A stretch of 33,874 nucleotides of DNA, taken from a virus. The position numbers were made by a program, and so were the translations under genes. The notes below the pieces were generated by a model that saw only the letters and a list, made by a program, of their open reading frames with translations, did no database searches and was not told the DNA's origin. Each line of letters begins with the position of its first letter. Positions within the stretch are counted from its first letter, which is position 1. This document shows, in pieces, positions 1 through 8,432 of the stretch. Location of the stretch: positions 1 to 33,874 of the IMG/VR virus record IMGVR_UViG_3300046001_003464; one strand, 5' to 3'.

Positions 1-96
1 CGCGCCCTCAACGGAGGCAGCAGCGGAGGTGGAGGAGTAGCAGACACTTCAGATGTCGCTAACCTTGCATTTGCACTTTCAATCTTCTTCAGTTAA
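1..96 (+). CDS. C-terminal end of a fibre-cluster protein (partial)
   Basis: Frame 1 is open from the window edge to TAA at 94-96 and encodes 31 residues: a Gly/Ser-rich stretch followed by a hydrophobic end (ALSIFFS). The start lies outside the window. It precedes the 117-aa gene at 111 in the same way that the 53-aa gene at 1475 precedes the related 119-aa gene at 1647. Both end in a short hydrophobic tail (AMAIVFG in the other), so it may be the end of the same kind of short docking-module protein. That match is inferred from position and a loose resemblance. Function unknown. Confidence 0.55.
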   Translation, partial: RALNGGSSGGGGVADTSDVANLAFALSIFFS

Positions 97-110
97 TAAA
101 GGAAACGCGC

Positions 111-464
111 ATGACTGCTCCTAATATTCGAACTATTACTACTATGACTGGTAAAACTGCGGTGCAAGCGGTGTCTAACACTGCCACTGCTATTGTGACA
201 AATTCTGTATCGAGTAATCAGGTGTACAAACTCAACGCACTCTATATTTCGAATATTAATGGCGCCGCCGCACAAGAGGTTAGCGCAGAGATTTATCGTG
301 ACTCTAACTCCTTCTACATTGCCCGGACTGTAGTCGTGCCTGCGGATGCGACTCTTGACTTATTCTCTAAGTCGCTCTACTTAGAAGAGGGTGATGCGCT
401 AAGAATCAGTGCTAATACAGGTTCGAATGTGCACGCAGTTTGTTCGTATGAGGTTATAGCTTAA
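111..464 (+). CDS. Small virion-associated protein, copy 1 of a duplicated pair
   Basis: This 117-aa protein has no signal peptide or membrane segment. It is clearly paralogous to the product of 1647-2006: both begin with a PNI..VTT..G.T segment, share VYK(L/I)N(A/S)LY in the middle, then EGDALR(I/V)SA, and end in V(C)SYEV. The pattern of alternating hydrophobic residues suggests an all-beta domain. A run of A and G (GGAAACG) precedes the ATG. The stop codon shares one base with the start of the Kelch-like gene at 464, so the two are probably co-translated. From memory, similar small proteins occur beside fibre genes of marine phages, without known function. It could be a fibre adaptor or decoration protein. 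Confidence 0.75.
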   Translation: MTAPNIRTITTMTGKTAVQAVSNTATAIVTNSVSSNQVYKLNALYISNINGAAAQEVSAEIYRDSNSFYIARTVVVPADATLDLFSKSLYLEEGDALRISANTGSNVHAVCSYEVIA

Positions 465-1471
465 TGACCCGATTTAACGGTTCTATTTTAGGTTCTCCTC
501 GAGGCTCTAATAGCACCAGTGCTTCTGGAGTCTGGAGTGTAAATAATGTTGGAATTGCTAGGCTTAGTGATGCTTGGCCTATAGTTTTGTCTCTTAACAG
601 TGGATACACTTCAGGTGGTTTTATGCCCACTGGAGCAATATTTTATAATACAATTGATAAGTTTCCTTTCGCCTCCGACGGGAATGCGACTGATGTTGGC
701 GACCTCACTCAAGCTAGAAGTGGAACAGCAGGGCAAAGCTCTTCATCAAGTGGTTATACATCAGGCGGCATACCTGCAGCTAACTCCTCTGGAAATACTA
801 TTGATAAGTTCCCCTTCTCCTCAAACGCCAACGCAACTGATGTAGGCGATTTAACTACAAGTAAAACTAGAATTGCAGGGCATAGCTCCTCCTCTAGTGG
901 GTATATTTCCGGTGGTTTAGTTCTTCCAGCATCTCATCAAAATGTTATTGAAAAATTTCCCTTCGCTGCCAATGGAAACGCAAGTGATGTTGGAGACCTT
1001 ACTCAATCTAGACGTCAGCCAGCAGGGCAAAGCTCCTCAAGTTCCGGATATACATCTGGTGGTTTTACTCCTACAGTTCCTGGAGACGTAAATACAATAG
1101 ACAAATTTCCATTTGCTGCAGATACCAATGCGACAGACGTAGGGGACCTTACTGTAGCTAGACGTCCTGCAGCGGGACAAAGCTCCTCAACTAATGGTTA
1201 TACTTCAGGAGGTCTTACACCCACAGTAATTATTAATACTATTGATAAGTTTCCGTTTGCTTCCGATGGGAATGCTAGCGACGTCGGGGATCTGACTCAG
1301 GGTAGATACTACTCAGCAGGGCAAAGTTCATTAAGTTCTGGATACCTTTCAGGAGGAACGCCTCCAACAGTTAATACAATTGACAAATTTCCGTTCGCCT
1401 CAGACTCCAACGCAACTGACGTAGGTGACCTCTCTCAAATTAGAGAAGGCCCAGCAGGCCAACAAGGATAA
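464..1471 (+). CDS. Kelch-like six-repeat beta-propeller protein 1
   Basis: This 335-aa protein has a ~45-residue N-terminal segment (MTRFNGSILG..., with GVWS near residue 22), then six ~48-residue repeats. Each repeat reads GYTSGG, a variable loop, NTIDKFPFA, a short variable stretch, NATDVGDLT, an Arg, and AGQSS. The glycine pair followed by spaced aromatic residues matches the layout of Kelch repeats, and six copies would close a propeller. The last repeat ends the protein at AGQQ. Loops between GG and NTID vary in length and sequence. It overlaps the upstream 117-aa gene by one base. It is probably a virion adhesin or fibre tip; the ligand is unknown. A non-Kelch propeller family is the main alternative. 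Confidence 0.8.
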   Translation: MTRFNGSILGSPRGSNSTSASGVWSVNNVGIARLSDAWPIVLSLNSGYTSGGFMPTGAIFYNTIDKFPFASDGNATDVGDLTQARSGTAGQSSSSSGYTSGGIPAANSSGNTIDKFPFSSNANATDVGDLTTSKTRIAGHSSSSSGYISGGLVLPASHQNVIEKFPFAANGNASDVGDLTQSRRQPAGQSSSSSGYTSGGFTPTVPGDVNTIDKFPFAADTNATDVGDLTVARRPAAGQSSSTNGYTSGGLTPTVIINTIDKFPFASDGNASDVGDLTQGRYYSAGQSSLSSGYLSGGTPPTVNTIDKFPFASDSNATDVGDLSQIREGPAGQQG

Positions 1472-1474
1472 AAC

Positions 1475-1636
1475 ATGAGTATAGATAAATTAAGTCCCTC
1501 ACTATTAAAAACAGATAACGCTTCAGACAACGACGTCCTCACATTCGTGAGCGCGAACTCCCGTGTCGAGTTTAAGTCAGCGTCCTCAGGAGTCACCACA
1601 GGCAAAGCTATTGCAATGGCAATAGTCTTCGGATAA
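1475..1636 (+). CDS. 53-aa stand-alone docking-module protein
   Basis: This small gene fills the gap between the Kelch gene ending at 1471 and the 119-aa gene at 1647. The ATG at 1475 follows AAGGA (1464-1468) at good spacing, and the frame runs to TAA at 1634-1636. The product begins MSIDKLSPSLL and continues with NDVLTFVSANSRVEF. This matches the N-terminal module of the fibre gene at 3016 (VHPSLI, then GSVLIYSAANGVVEF). It ends with a hydrophobic tail, AMAIVFG. It therefore looks like the fibre docking module without a shaft or propeller. It may be a spacer or plug at a fibre attachment site, or a remnant of a longer fibre that still has intact signals. Confidence 0.65.
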   Translation: MSIDKLSPSLLKTDNASDNDVLTFVSANSRVEFKSASSGVTTGKAIAMAIVFG

Positions 1637-1646
1637 GGAAACTAAT

Positions 1647-2006
1647 ATGGCTAATCCAAATATTGTAAACGTTACGACCATCTATGGCGAAACCGAAGCG
1701 ATTAACGCAACTACCGCAAATGCGAACGTCGTACAAAATGGAACGAGTAGTGGGGCAGTATACAAAATCAACTCGCTCTATGCGTCGAATCTAAATGATA
1801 GTGTTAACATGGATGTGAATGTAGATTTGATTCGTCTCGCTAATACCTTTGCCGTGGCCCGTAACATACCAATTCCTTATAACTCTACAATTGTTGTGAT
1901 TTCAAAGGACTCTTCAATGTACCTTCGTGAGGGTGATGCTCTTCGAGTCAGCGCATCATCTAACTCGAATGTGCAAGTAGTCTGCTCTTATGAGGTTATT
2001 TCATGA
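1647..2006 (+). CDS. Small virion-associated protein, copy 2 of a duplicated pair
   Basis: This 119-aa protein is a paralog of the product of 111-464. They share the PNI..VTT opening, VYKIN(S)LY, EGDALRVSA and a VCSYEV ending. AAGGA at 1635-1639 precedes the ATG. The stop overlaps the start of the next gene as ATGA (2003-2006). As with the first copy, it is followed at once by a Kelch-like protein that has an MR(F/L)NGG/GIW-type N-terminus. The order small module protein, this protein, propeller therefore occurs twice in a row, which suggests a cassette duplication. Function unknown; a structural partner of the downstream propeller is the simplest reading. Confidence 0.75.
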   Translation: MANPNIVNVTTIYGETEAINATTANANVVQNGTSSGAVYKINSLYASNLNDSVNMDVNVDLIRLANTFAVARNIPIPYNSTIVVISKDSSMYLREGDALRVSASSNSNVQVVCSYEVIS

Positions 2007-2977
2007 GACTGAACGGGGGAGTAATTGGTCGCGCGAACGAATCTAATGCAGCTAGCGCTCCTGGAATTTGGGGCTGGGCTGAGCAAAACGTTCGGCTACT
2101 ATATGAGGAGTTTCCTGTAGTTACTACAGGCCCTACTAATGGGTATACTTCTGGTGGACGTTCACCCACAATAGTTAATACAATCGACAAGTTTCCGTTC
2201 TCTACAAACTCCAACGCAGCTGACGTAGGTGACCTTACTACGGCTAGAGCTGATGTAGCAGGACAAAGCTCTAGTGTGAGCGGGTACACATCAGGAGGGC
2301 TTGCACCTGCAGTAGTCAATACTATTGATAAGTTTCCTTTCTCTGCTAACGCCAACGCAACTGATGTTGGAGACTTGACTGTAAGTAGATACAGCCTAAC
2401 AGGGCAAAGTTCCTCTTCAAGTGGATACTCTTCCGGCGGCTTTTCTCCTGTAGTAAATACTATAGATAAATTTCCATTCGCTGCCGATGCCAACGCAAGT
2501 GATGTGGGGGATTTGACTCAGGCTAGATACAGTCTAGCAGGGCAAAACTCTTCAACTTCAGGATACACCTCCGGCGGAATTGCACCTCCGCAGGTAAACA
2601 CAATTGACAAGTTTCCATTCTCCTCAGACAGTAATGCAACTGATGTTGGTGACCTCACTCTAGGTAGAAGAGAGGCAACAGGTCAAAGTTCTAGCAACAG
2701 TGGGTATACATCGGGAGGTTACGGACCTCCACTTACCAATACTATCGATAAATTCCCATTCTCCTCAGACTCCAATGCAACTGATGTTGGTGACCTTACT
2801 GTACGTAGGCAGCAAGTAGCAGGGCAGAGTTCTAGTGAAAATGGATACACTGCTGGAGGGCGGTATACAGGAGTAGTCAACACTATCGACAAATTTCCCT
2901 TCGCGACAGACGGCAATGCAAGTGATGTTGGAGACCTCACTCAGGGTAGGTATGACTTAGCAGGCCAACAAGGATAA
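2003..2977 (+). CDS. Kelch-like six-repeat beta-propeller protein 2
   Basis: This 324-aa protein has an N-terminal segment of about 45 residues (MRLNGGVIG, then GIWGW) that resembles the one in the gene at 464 and differs from the other six propeller genes. Six Kelch-like repeats follow, with loops such as RSPTIV, LAPAVV, FSPVV, IAPPQV, YGPPLT and RYTGVV between GG and NTIDKFPF. The DNA of the repeats differs at many synonymous positions while the framework residues are held constant, so the duplications are old and the fold is under selection. It overlaps the preceding gene by four bases (ATGA). Probable virion adhesin. Confidence 0.8.
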   Translation: MRLNGGVIGRANESNAASAPGIWGWAEQNVRLLYEEFPVVTTGPTNGYTSGGRSPTIVNTIDKFPFSTNSNAADVGDLTTARADVAGQSSSVSGYTSGGLAPAVVNTIDKFPFSANANATDVGDLTVSRYSLTGQSSSSSGYSSGGFSPVVNTIDKFPFAADANASDVGDLTQARYSLAGQNSSTSGYTSGGIAPPQVNTIDKFPFSSDSNATDVGDLTLGRREATGQSSSNSGYTSGGYGPPLTNTIDKFPFSSDSNATDVGDLTVRRQQVAGQSSSENGYTAGGRYTGVVNTIDKFPFATDGNASDVGDLTQGRYDLAGQQG

Positions 2978-3015
2978 AATATTTGGTGCATAAAAGCGCC
3001 TAGAGGATAAAACGT

Positions 3016-4587
3016 ATGACAGTAAGAAGAGTGCATCCAAGTCTCATTGACTCGAACAACACTAGTGATGGTTCAGTCCTAATCTACAGTGCGGCGAATG
3101 GCGTCGTAGAGTTTGGGGCAGCCAGTGGTGGTGTTGACGTCGCTAACGCGTGGGTGAACGCGAATGACTATGCCACCTACCTACAAGCGCAGAGCAACGA
3201 TTTTAACACGTTGCAGACAGCTCGTGCGAATGACCTTACCACCTTTACAACTCTTACTGCAAATATCTTTAACACCTATACCCAGTTAAATGCTAATATT
3301 AACGTAGTACAGAGCAACATTGCAGCAACTTCGAATACTAACATCTATGCGGGTAACGTTAACCTCTCTAATACCACTGTCTTTATTCAAGCTGGTGACG
3401 GTGTTGTCTTAGACTCTAACACGATTTCCAAAACACTTACTATTGCTACCTCGATGAGCAATGTCACTTCGCAGACGCTCGCCATCACTGGAACTGCAAA
3501 TTCTTTTACCTTGACAAAGAGCGCCGCTAATGTTAATATGATTCTAGTGATGTATAATGGTCTCGTGCAAGACCCGTCAAACTATGTCATCTCAGGCACT
3601 ACTCTAACGCTACTGAACACTGCGCCTCTCATTGCAGGTGCCAATATTGAAGTAAGATATTTTGATTTCTTCTCTCTGCCTGGGTCGAGTAATAGTAGCG
3701 GTGGCGGTGGATACGTTTTTCAAGGTAGCACTAGTGGATACACTTCAGGTGGTAGATTTAGTCCTCCGGTAACAAGATATAATACAGTGGATAAGTTCCC
3801 ATTCGCCGCCAATGGCAACGCAAGCGATGTAGGAGACTTAACTGTAGCTAGAGACTTTGTAGCAGGCCAAAGCTCTACATCCAGTGGCTACACCTCTGGA
3901 GGCTCTACTGGAACTGACTCAAATGTTATAGATAAGTTTCCTTTTGCGGCAAACGCTAACGCGACAGACGTAGGAGATTTAACGCTTGCTCGATACGGAA
4001 GTACTGGACAAAGTTCTTCAACAAGCGGTTATACTTCGGGCGGAACTCCTACTACTAATACAATAGACAAGTTTCCCTTCGCTACCGACGGCAATGCAAC
4101 TGATGTAGGAGACTTAACGGTATCTAGAAGAAATATAGCTGGCCAAAGTTCTACTAGCAGTGGTTATACCTCGGGAGGAACTCCTCCTAATACGAATACT
4201 ATTGACAAGTTCCCGTTCGCTAGCAATGCCAACGCAACTGACGTAGGAGATCTAACAATTGCTCGCCCAGATGTAGTAGGTCAGAGCTCTTCTACAGACG
4301 GTTATACTTCAGGCGGTTTTACTTTTCCTCCTGATAATTGGCGTAATATTATAGATAAGTTCCCATTCGCTAGCAATGCCAATGCAACTGACGTAGGAGA
4401 TCTTACTAGAGGTTCAGCATCATCTGCTGGTCAAAGTTCTACAACCAGTGGTTATAGCTCTGGAGGCCAAACTACTGGTAGTTATACTAATATTATAGAC
4501 AAATTTCCTTTTGCTAGCAATGCTAATGCCACAGATGTTGGAGATCTGTCTCAGACTAGATCTCTTGCTGCAGGACAACAGGTATGA
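3016..4587 (+). CDS. Fibre: docking module, hendecad shaft, adaptor, six-repeat propeller
   Basis: This 523-aa protein has four parts. Residues 1-40 are a docking module (VHPSLI...VLIYSAANGVVEF). Residues ~45-105 hold 11-residue units of the ANDYATYLQAQ type, probably a trimeric coiled-coil shaft. Residues ~110-225 form a beta-rich adaptor ending STTLTL-like, then IEVRYF. The rest is six Kelch-like repeats ending AGQQV. AGAGGA at 3002-3007 precedes the ATG. The stop overlaps the next start as ATGA. The adaptor also occurs as the C-terminus of the genes at 6140 and 9938, where the propeller is a separate gene. Likely tail-associated receptor-binding fibre. Confidence 0.8.
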   Translation: MTVRRVHPSLIDSNNTSDGSVLIYSAANGVVEFGAASGGVDVANAWVNANDYATYLQAQSNDFNTLQTARANDLTTFTTLTANIFNTYTQLNANINVVQSNIAATSNTNIYAGNVNLSNTTVFIQAGDGVVLDSNTISKTLTIATSMSNVTSQTLAITGTANSFTLTKSAANVNMILVMYNGLVQDPSNYVISGTTLTLLNTAPLIAGANIEVRYFDFFSLPGSSNSSGGGGYVFQGSTSGYTSGGRFSPPVTRYNTVDKFPFAANGNASDVGDLTVARDFVAGQSSTSSGYTSGGSTGTDSNVIDKFPFAANANATDVGDLTLARYGSTGQSSSTSGYTSGGTPTTNTIDKFPFATDGNATDVGDLTVSRRNIAGQSSTSSGYTSGGTPPNTNTIDKFPFASNANATDVGDLTIARPDVVGQSSSTDGYTSGGFTFPPDNWRNIIDKFPFASNANATDVGDLTRGSASSAGQSSTTSGYSSGGQTTGSYTNIIDKFPFASNANATDVGDLSQTRSLAAGQQV

Positions 4588-6143
4588 GTTTAACTAATTT
4601 AAATATTCAACAAGTCGATACGCTAGGCATTGAAAATACTGCCATTGCGTCTAAGGCGAGTGTCGATACTGTACAGAGTAATGTTACAGCGTTATCCGCT
4701 AACGTTAATGTGTCTAATGCTTGGGTCAATGCGAATGACTTCAATACGTTAAACACAGCACGCAGTAATGACTATAACACACTGCTTGCCGCACAAAGCA
4801 ACGACTTTAATACGCTAAACACGGCTCGAGCAAACGACTACACTACTCTACTGACAACGGCGGCTAATGACTATGCTACGTTCACCGCTCTTACTGCTAA
4901 CACTTATAACACCTATTTAGCTACACTTAATACTGCAATCTATGTAGGTAGTACGCTAGTCTCAAATACTGCTGTGATTCTTCAAGCCGGGAATGGCGTC
5001 TCTCTCACAGCCAACGCCACCTCTAAAGTAGTCACCTTCACTACCGCTATGAGTAATGTGACTTCTCAAGAGTTCACAGCGAATGGCGCCTCTAACGTCT
5101 TTACTCTTACAAAAGGCGCCTCAAATACTCACATGATTCTAGTGAGTTATAATGGTATTCTACAAAAACCAACCACCTATACGATAAACGGTACCACGCT
5201 CACTCTGTCAAACACTCGTCCTATTGCGGCAAACTCTGATATAGAAGTGCGATTCTTTGACTTCTTTGATTTGCCGGGTAATACTTCTGGTGGCGGGTCA
5301 AGTTATAGTTTTCAAGGTTCTGTCAGTGGGTATACTTCGGGAGGTTCTGGACCTGTTAACACTATTGACAAGTTTCCCTTCGCCACAAATGGAAATGCGA
5401 CAGATGTTGGCGATTTAACTATAACTAGATTTTTTACAGCTGGGCAAAGTTCTAGCGTCTCCGGATACACTTCGGGTGGACGAACTCCTCCAACAGTTAA
5501 CACTATCGATAAATTCCCCTTTGCGACTGATGGGAACGCAAGCGACGTAGGTGATTTAACTCAGGGCAGGTACGGCTCTGCAGGACAAAGTTCTAGTGAG
5601 AGCGGATATTCTTCAGGAGGGGGCACTCCTGCGGATGTAAACACTATAGATAAGTTTCCGTTTGCGGCAAATGGAAACGCAAGCGATGTTGGAGATCTAA
5701 CTGCGGTTAGAAATCACCCAGCCGGGCAAAGTTCTTCTACAAGTGGATATTCTGCTGGGGGCGGTGCTTACCTTAATACTATTGACAAGTTTCCATTCTC
5801 TACAAACGCCAACGCAACTGACGTAGGCGATTTAACAGTAGGTAGAAAAATTGTAACAGGTCAAAGTTCTACAACTAGCGGATATTCTTCTGGCGGCGCA
5901 ATATCTTCAAACGTAATAGATAAGTTTTCATTTGCTGCAGATGGAAATGCGAGTGATGTTGGAGATTTGACGGGTGCTACGCCCGGTGCTGTTGGACAAA
6001 GTTCTACTACTAGTGGGTATGCTACAGGAATTTCTCCAGGAAATTTGAATATAGATAAATTTCCTTTCTCTTCTGACTCTAATGCTAGCGACGTTGGAGA
6101 TTTGACTCAGGGCAGGTATCGGGGAGCAGGCCAACAGATATGA
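4584..6143 (+). CDS. Fibre: coiled-coil/hendecad shaft, adaptor, six-repeat propeller
   Basis: This 519-aa protein is organised like the product of 3016. A short N-terminal segment containing LNIQQVD and a small coiled coil is followed by NAWVNANDF and about six 11-residue ANDxxTLxxAx units. A beta-rich adaptor with ILVSYNGILQ and IEVRFF comes next, then a Gly/Ser linker, then six Kelch-like repeats. Repeats 5 and 6 are slightly irregular (FSFA in repeat 5; GYATG and a shortened loop in repeat 6). It overlaps both neighbours by four bases. AGGA inside the codons for the upstream AGQQ end can serve as its ribosome-binding site. Likely a receptor-binding fibre. Confidence 0.8.
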   Translation: MSLTNLNIQQVDTLGIENTAIASKASVDTVQSNVTALSANVNVSNAWVNANDFNTLNTARSNDYNTLLAAQSNDFNTLNTARANDYTTLLTTAANDYATFTALTANTYNTYLATLNTAIYVGSTLVSNTAVILQAGNGVSLTANATSKVVTFTTAMSNVTSQEFTANGASNVFTLTKGASNTHMILVSYNGILQKPTTYTINGTTLTLSNTRPIAANSDIEVRFFDFFDLPGNTSGGGSSYSFQGSVSGYTSGGSGPVNTIDKFPFATNGNATDVGDLTITRFFTAGQSSSVSGYTSGGRTPPTVNTIDKFPFATDGNASDVGDLTQGRYGSAGQSSSESGYSSGGGTPADVNTIDKFPFAANGNASDVGDLTAVRNHPAGQSSSTSGYSAGGGAYLNTIDKFPFSTNANATDVGDLTVGRKIVTGQSSTTSGYSSGGAISSNVIDKFSFAADGNASDVGDLTGATPGAVGQSSTTSGYATGISPGNLNIDKFPFSSDSNASDVGDLTQGRYRGAGQQI

Positions 6144-7429
6144 CAGATATTAATATTAAACCAATTCAAATTGATGTATTCGGGGCTAGCGACGGTCAGG
6201 CCTTAGTCTATAGTGCTAGCAATAACACTCTAGAGTATAGAGCCGTATCTGGTTCAGAGGCTAACCTATACAACACCTACCTGACGTTGTCAGCCAACGA
6301 TTTTAACACATTAAACACGGCTCGAGCAAACGACTATACTACTCTGCTCTCTTCTCAGGCTAATGATGGTGTAACGCTAGCTACAGCACGAGGCAATGAC
6401 CATGCGACACTACTAAGTGCGCAAGCAAATGATTTTAGTACTTTTACAAATCTGTCGGCTAATGACTTTAACACTCTGCAGACTGCTCGAGCAAATGACT
6501 ACACCACTTATCTTGCCGCACTCGCTAATGATGGTGTAACTCTACTCTCAGCGCAGGCAAACGACTATAGCACTCTTTTAGCAGCGCAGAGTAACGACTA
6601 TGCGACACTACTAAGCGCACGAGCAAACGACTACTCTACATATCTTGTAGTTAATGCAAACGTCTACAACACCTATACAGTCTTAAACGACCAGATTGTA
6701 CAAATCAATTCGAATCTTAGTTTTACAAACGCTTGGGTGAACGCCAACGACTACACGACGTATCTTTCAGCTCAAGCGAACGACTACAACACGCTACTGA
6801 CTACCGCCGCAAATGACTACGCTACCCTACTCTCAGCACAAAGCAATGACTATAGTACATTTTTAGCAGTCGAAGCTAATGTCTATAACACGTATACCGC
6901 TCTTGCAGCCAACTCAGACGTTTCAAATGCTTGGGTGAACGCTAATGACTATAACACGTTGTTCTCAGCCTACGCTAATGACGGTTCTACTCTACTCTCA
7001 GCGCAGGCAAACGACTATTCCACGCTACTGAGCGCCTATGCCAACGATTATAGCACCCTACTCTCAGCGCAGGCAAACGACTATAGCACTCTTCTCGCAG
7101 CACAGGCAAACGACTACTCGACACTCCTAGCAGCACGAAGCAACGACTATAGCACATATACCACACTCACTGCGAATATCTACAACACCTATGCATTTCT
7201 CAATGCAAACCTAGGTGGAACTGTCACTAGTCAACGCTTTAACACGGCTGCAAATTCCAATACTTTCACCTTATCGCAAAGCGTAGCTGATGCTAATGCA
7301 ATTCTTGTCACTCTTAGTGGAGTCGTACAAGTGCCTATTGACGCTTACATTGTATCTAGCACTACGCTAACACTCAATAACACCTCTCCACTAATTTCAA
7401 ATCTACGACTCGAAGTTCGGTACTTATAA
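6140..7429 (+). CDS. Hendecad-repeat fibre shaft protein without propeller
   Basis: This 429-aa protein starts with a docking module (INIKPIQID...ALVYSASNNTLEY). Residues 41-355 are almost entirely 11-residue units of the form ANDYSTLLSAQ: 26 good copies, interrupted near residues 184-201 by an 11+7 insertion and near 257-267 by a degenerate 11-mer, both ending NAWVN. An 11-residue period is that of right-handed coiled coils, so a long straight trimeric shaft is expected. Residues ~356-429 are the beta adaptor (AILVTLSGVVQ ... LRLEVRYL), which ends the protein. The separate propeller gene at 7439 starts ten bases later and probably provides the tip. Confidence 0.8.
   Translation: MTDINIKPIQIDVFGASDGQALVYSASNNTLEYRAVSGSEANLYNTYLTLSANDFNTLNTARANDYTTLLSSQANDGVTLATARGNDHATLLSAQANDFSTFTNLSANDFNTLQTARANDYTTYLAALANDGVTLLSAQANDYSTLLAAQSNDYATLLSARANDYSTYLVVNANVYNTYTVLNDQIVQINSNLSFTNAWVNANDYTTYLSAQANDYNTLLTTAANDYATLLSAQSNDYSTFLAVEANVYNTYTALAANSDVSNAWVNANDYNTLFSAYANDGSTLLSAQANDYSTLLSAYANDYSTLLSAQANDYSTLLAAQANDYSTLLAARSNDYSTYTTLTANIYNTYAFLNANLGGTVTSQRFNTAANSNTFTLSQSVADANAILVTLSGVVQVPIDAYIVSSTTLTLNNTSPLISNLRLEVRYL
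6260..7204 (+). repeat. 33-bp (11-aa) hendecad repeat array
   Basis: In-frame array coding residues 41-355 of the shaft protein. Twenty-six 33-base units encode (A/S/G)NDxxTLxxAx, with an 18-residue interruption (11+7) after unit 13 and a degenerate 11-mer after unit 18. Units are conserved in protein but scrambled at synonymous sites, so most are not recent copies. Confidence 0.8.
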
Positions 7430-7438
7430 GGAGCGATT

Positions 7439-8431
7439 ATGCCACTAGAACGAATTAGTCCTTATATGCTGAGCCCTGTTTCGACGAATGGGGCGAATGC
7501 CGCGGCAAATGCCTATATTGTTTATAACGCCGCTACTGGCCTTGTTGAGTGGAGTATAACAGATGCTAAAGGCTTTCAAGGTACTGTCAGTGGGTATACT
7601 TCCGGGGGCGGTACGCCTGCGGACGTAAATACTATTGATAAGTTTCCCTTCGCCTCAGACGGCAATGCCACTGATGTAGGTGATTTATCGCAAATTAGAC
7701 GCGGGGCAGCAGGGCAAAGCTCCACAGTCAGCGGATATACATCAGGCGGCGTTCCTAATATAAACACCATTGACAAGTTTCCATTCTCCACTAATGCTAA
7801 CGCAAGCGATGTAGGAGACCTCACTGCAGGTAGATATTTTTCCGCAGGACAAAGTTCTAGCAGTTTTGGATACACTTCTGGAGGAAATACTCCTACTGCA
7901 GTTAATACTGTTGATGAGTTTTCCTTCGCTACAGACGGAAATGCAACGGACGTTGGCGACCTTACTCAAGCTAGAGGCAGTGTAACAGGTCAAAACTCTA
8001 CCGTTTCTGGGTATGTTTCGGGTGGAGGTGCGGCTCCGGCACCTGTCAATATTATTGATAAGTTTCCGTTTGCTGCAAATGATAACGCCAGTGATGTCGG
8101 TGACTTAAGTGTTGCTAGACGAACTCCAGCAGGGCAAAGCTCTACTGAGAGCGGTTACACCTCTGGAGGGGGTAACCCTCTTGCAATCAACACCATTGAC
8201 AAGTTTCCATTCGCTAGCAATGCTAATGCGAGCGATGTCGGAGATTTATCCCTAATCAGACGTGCTTCAGCAGGACAAAGCTCTACTGTGAGCGGGTACA
8301 CTTCAGGAGGTGGTTCACCGCCTGCAGTGTATAATAATATTGATAAGTTTCCATTTGCATCTAATGCCAATGCAACTGACGTTGGCGATTTAACTAGTGC
8401 TAGATGGGAAGTTGCAGGGCAACAAACTTAA
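7439..8431 (+). CDS. Kelch-like six-repeat beta-propeller protein 5
   Basis: This 330-aa protein has a ~50-residue N-terminal docking module (ISPYMLSP ... AYIVYNAATGLVEW ... FQGTVSGYTSGG) and then six Kelch-like repeats to the C-terminus. AAGGAG at 7428-7433, just after the preceding stop, gives a strong ribosome-binding site. Repeat 3 departs from consensus (NTVDEFSFA). The module FQG(T/S)(V/I)SGYTSGG is shared with the genes at 3016, 4584, 8433 and 13373, marking a common junction where propellers are joined to different N-termini. It probably forms the tip carried by the shaft protein encoded just upstream. Ligand unknown. Confidence 0.8.
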   Translation: MPLERISPYMLSPVSTNGANAAANAYIVYNAATGLVEWSITDAKGFQGTVSGYTSGGGTPADVNTIDKFPFASDGNATDVGDLSQIRRGAAGQSSTVSGYTSGGVPNINTIDKFPFSTNANASDVGDLTAGRYFSAGQSSSSFGYTSGGNTPTAVNTVDEFSFATDGNATDVGDLTQARGSVTGQNSTVSGYVSGGGAAPAPVNIIDKFPFAANDNASDVGDLSVARRTPAGQSSTESGYTSGGGNPLAINTIDKFPFASNANASDVGDLSLIRRASAGQSSTVSGYTSGGGSPPAVYNNIDKFPFASNANATDVGDLTSARWEVAGQQT

Positions 8432-8432
8432 A

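Noticed and set aside
600-845. Plus-strand frame of 81 codons inside the first propeller gene
   Set aside because: Out-of-frame shadow of the repeats, with no translation signal.
8397-8432. Earlier start for propeller protein 6
   Set aside because: It would overlap the preceding gene and adds residues unlike the docking modules; ATG 8433 gives the usual N-terminus.
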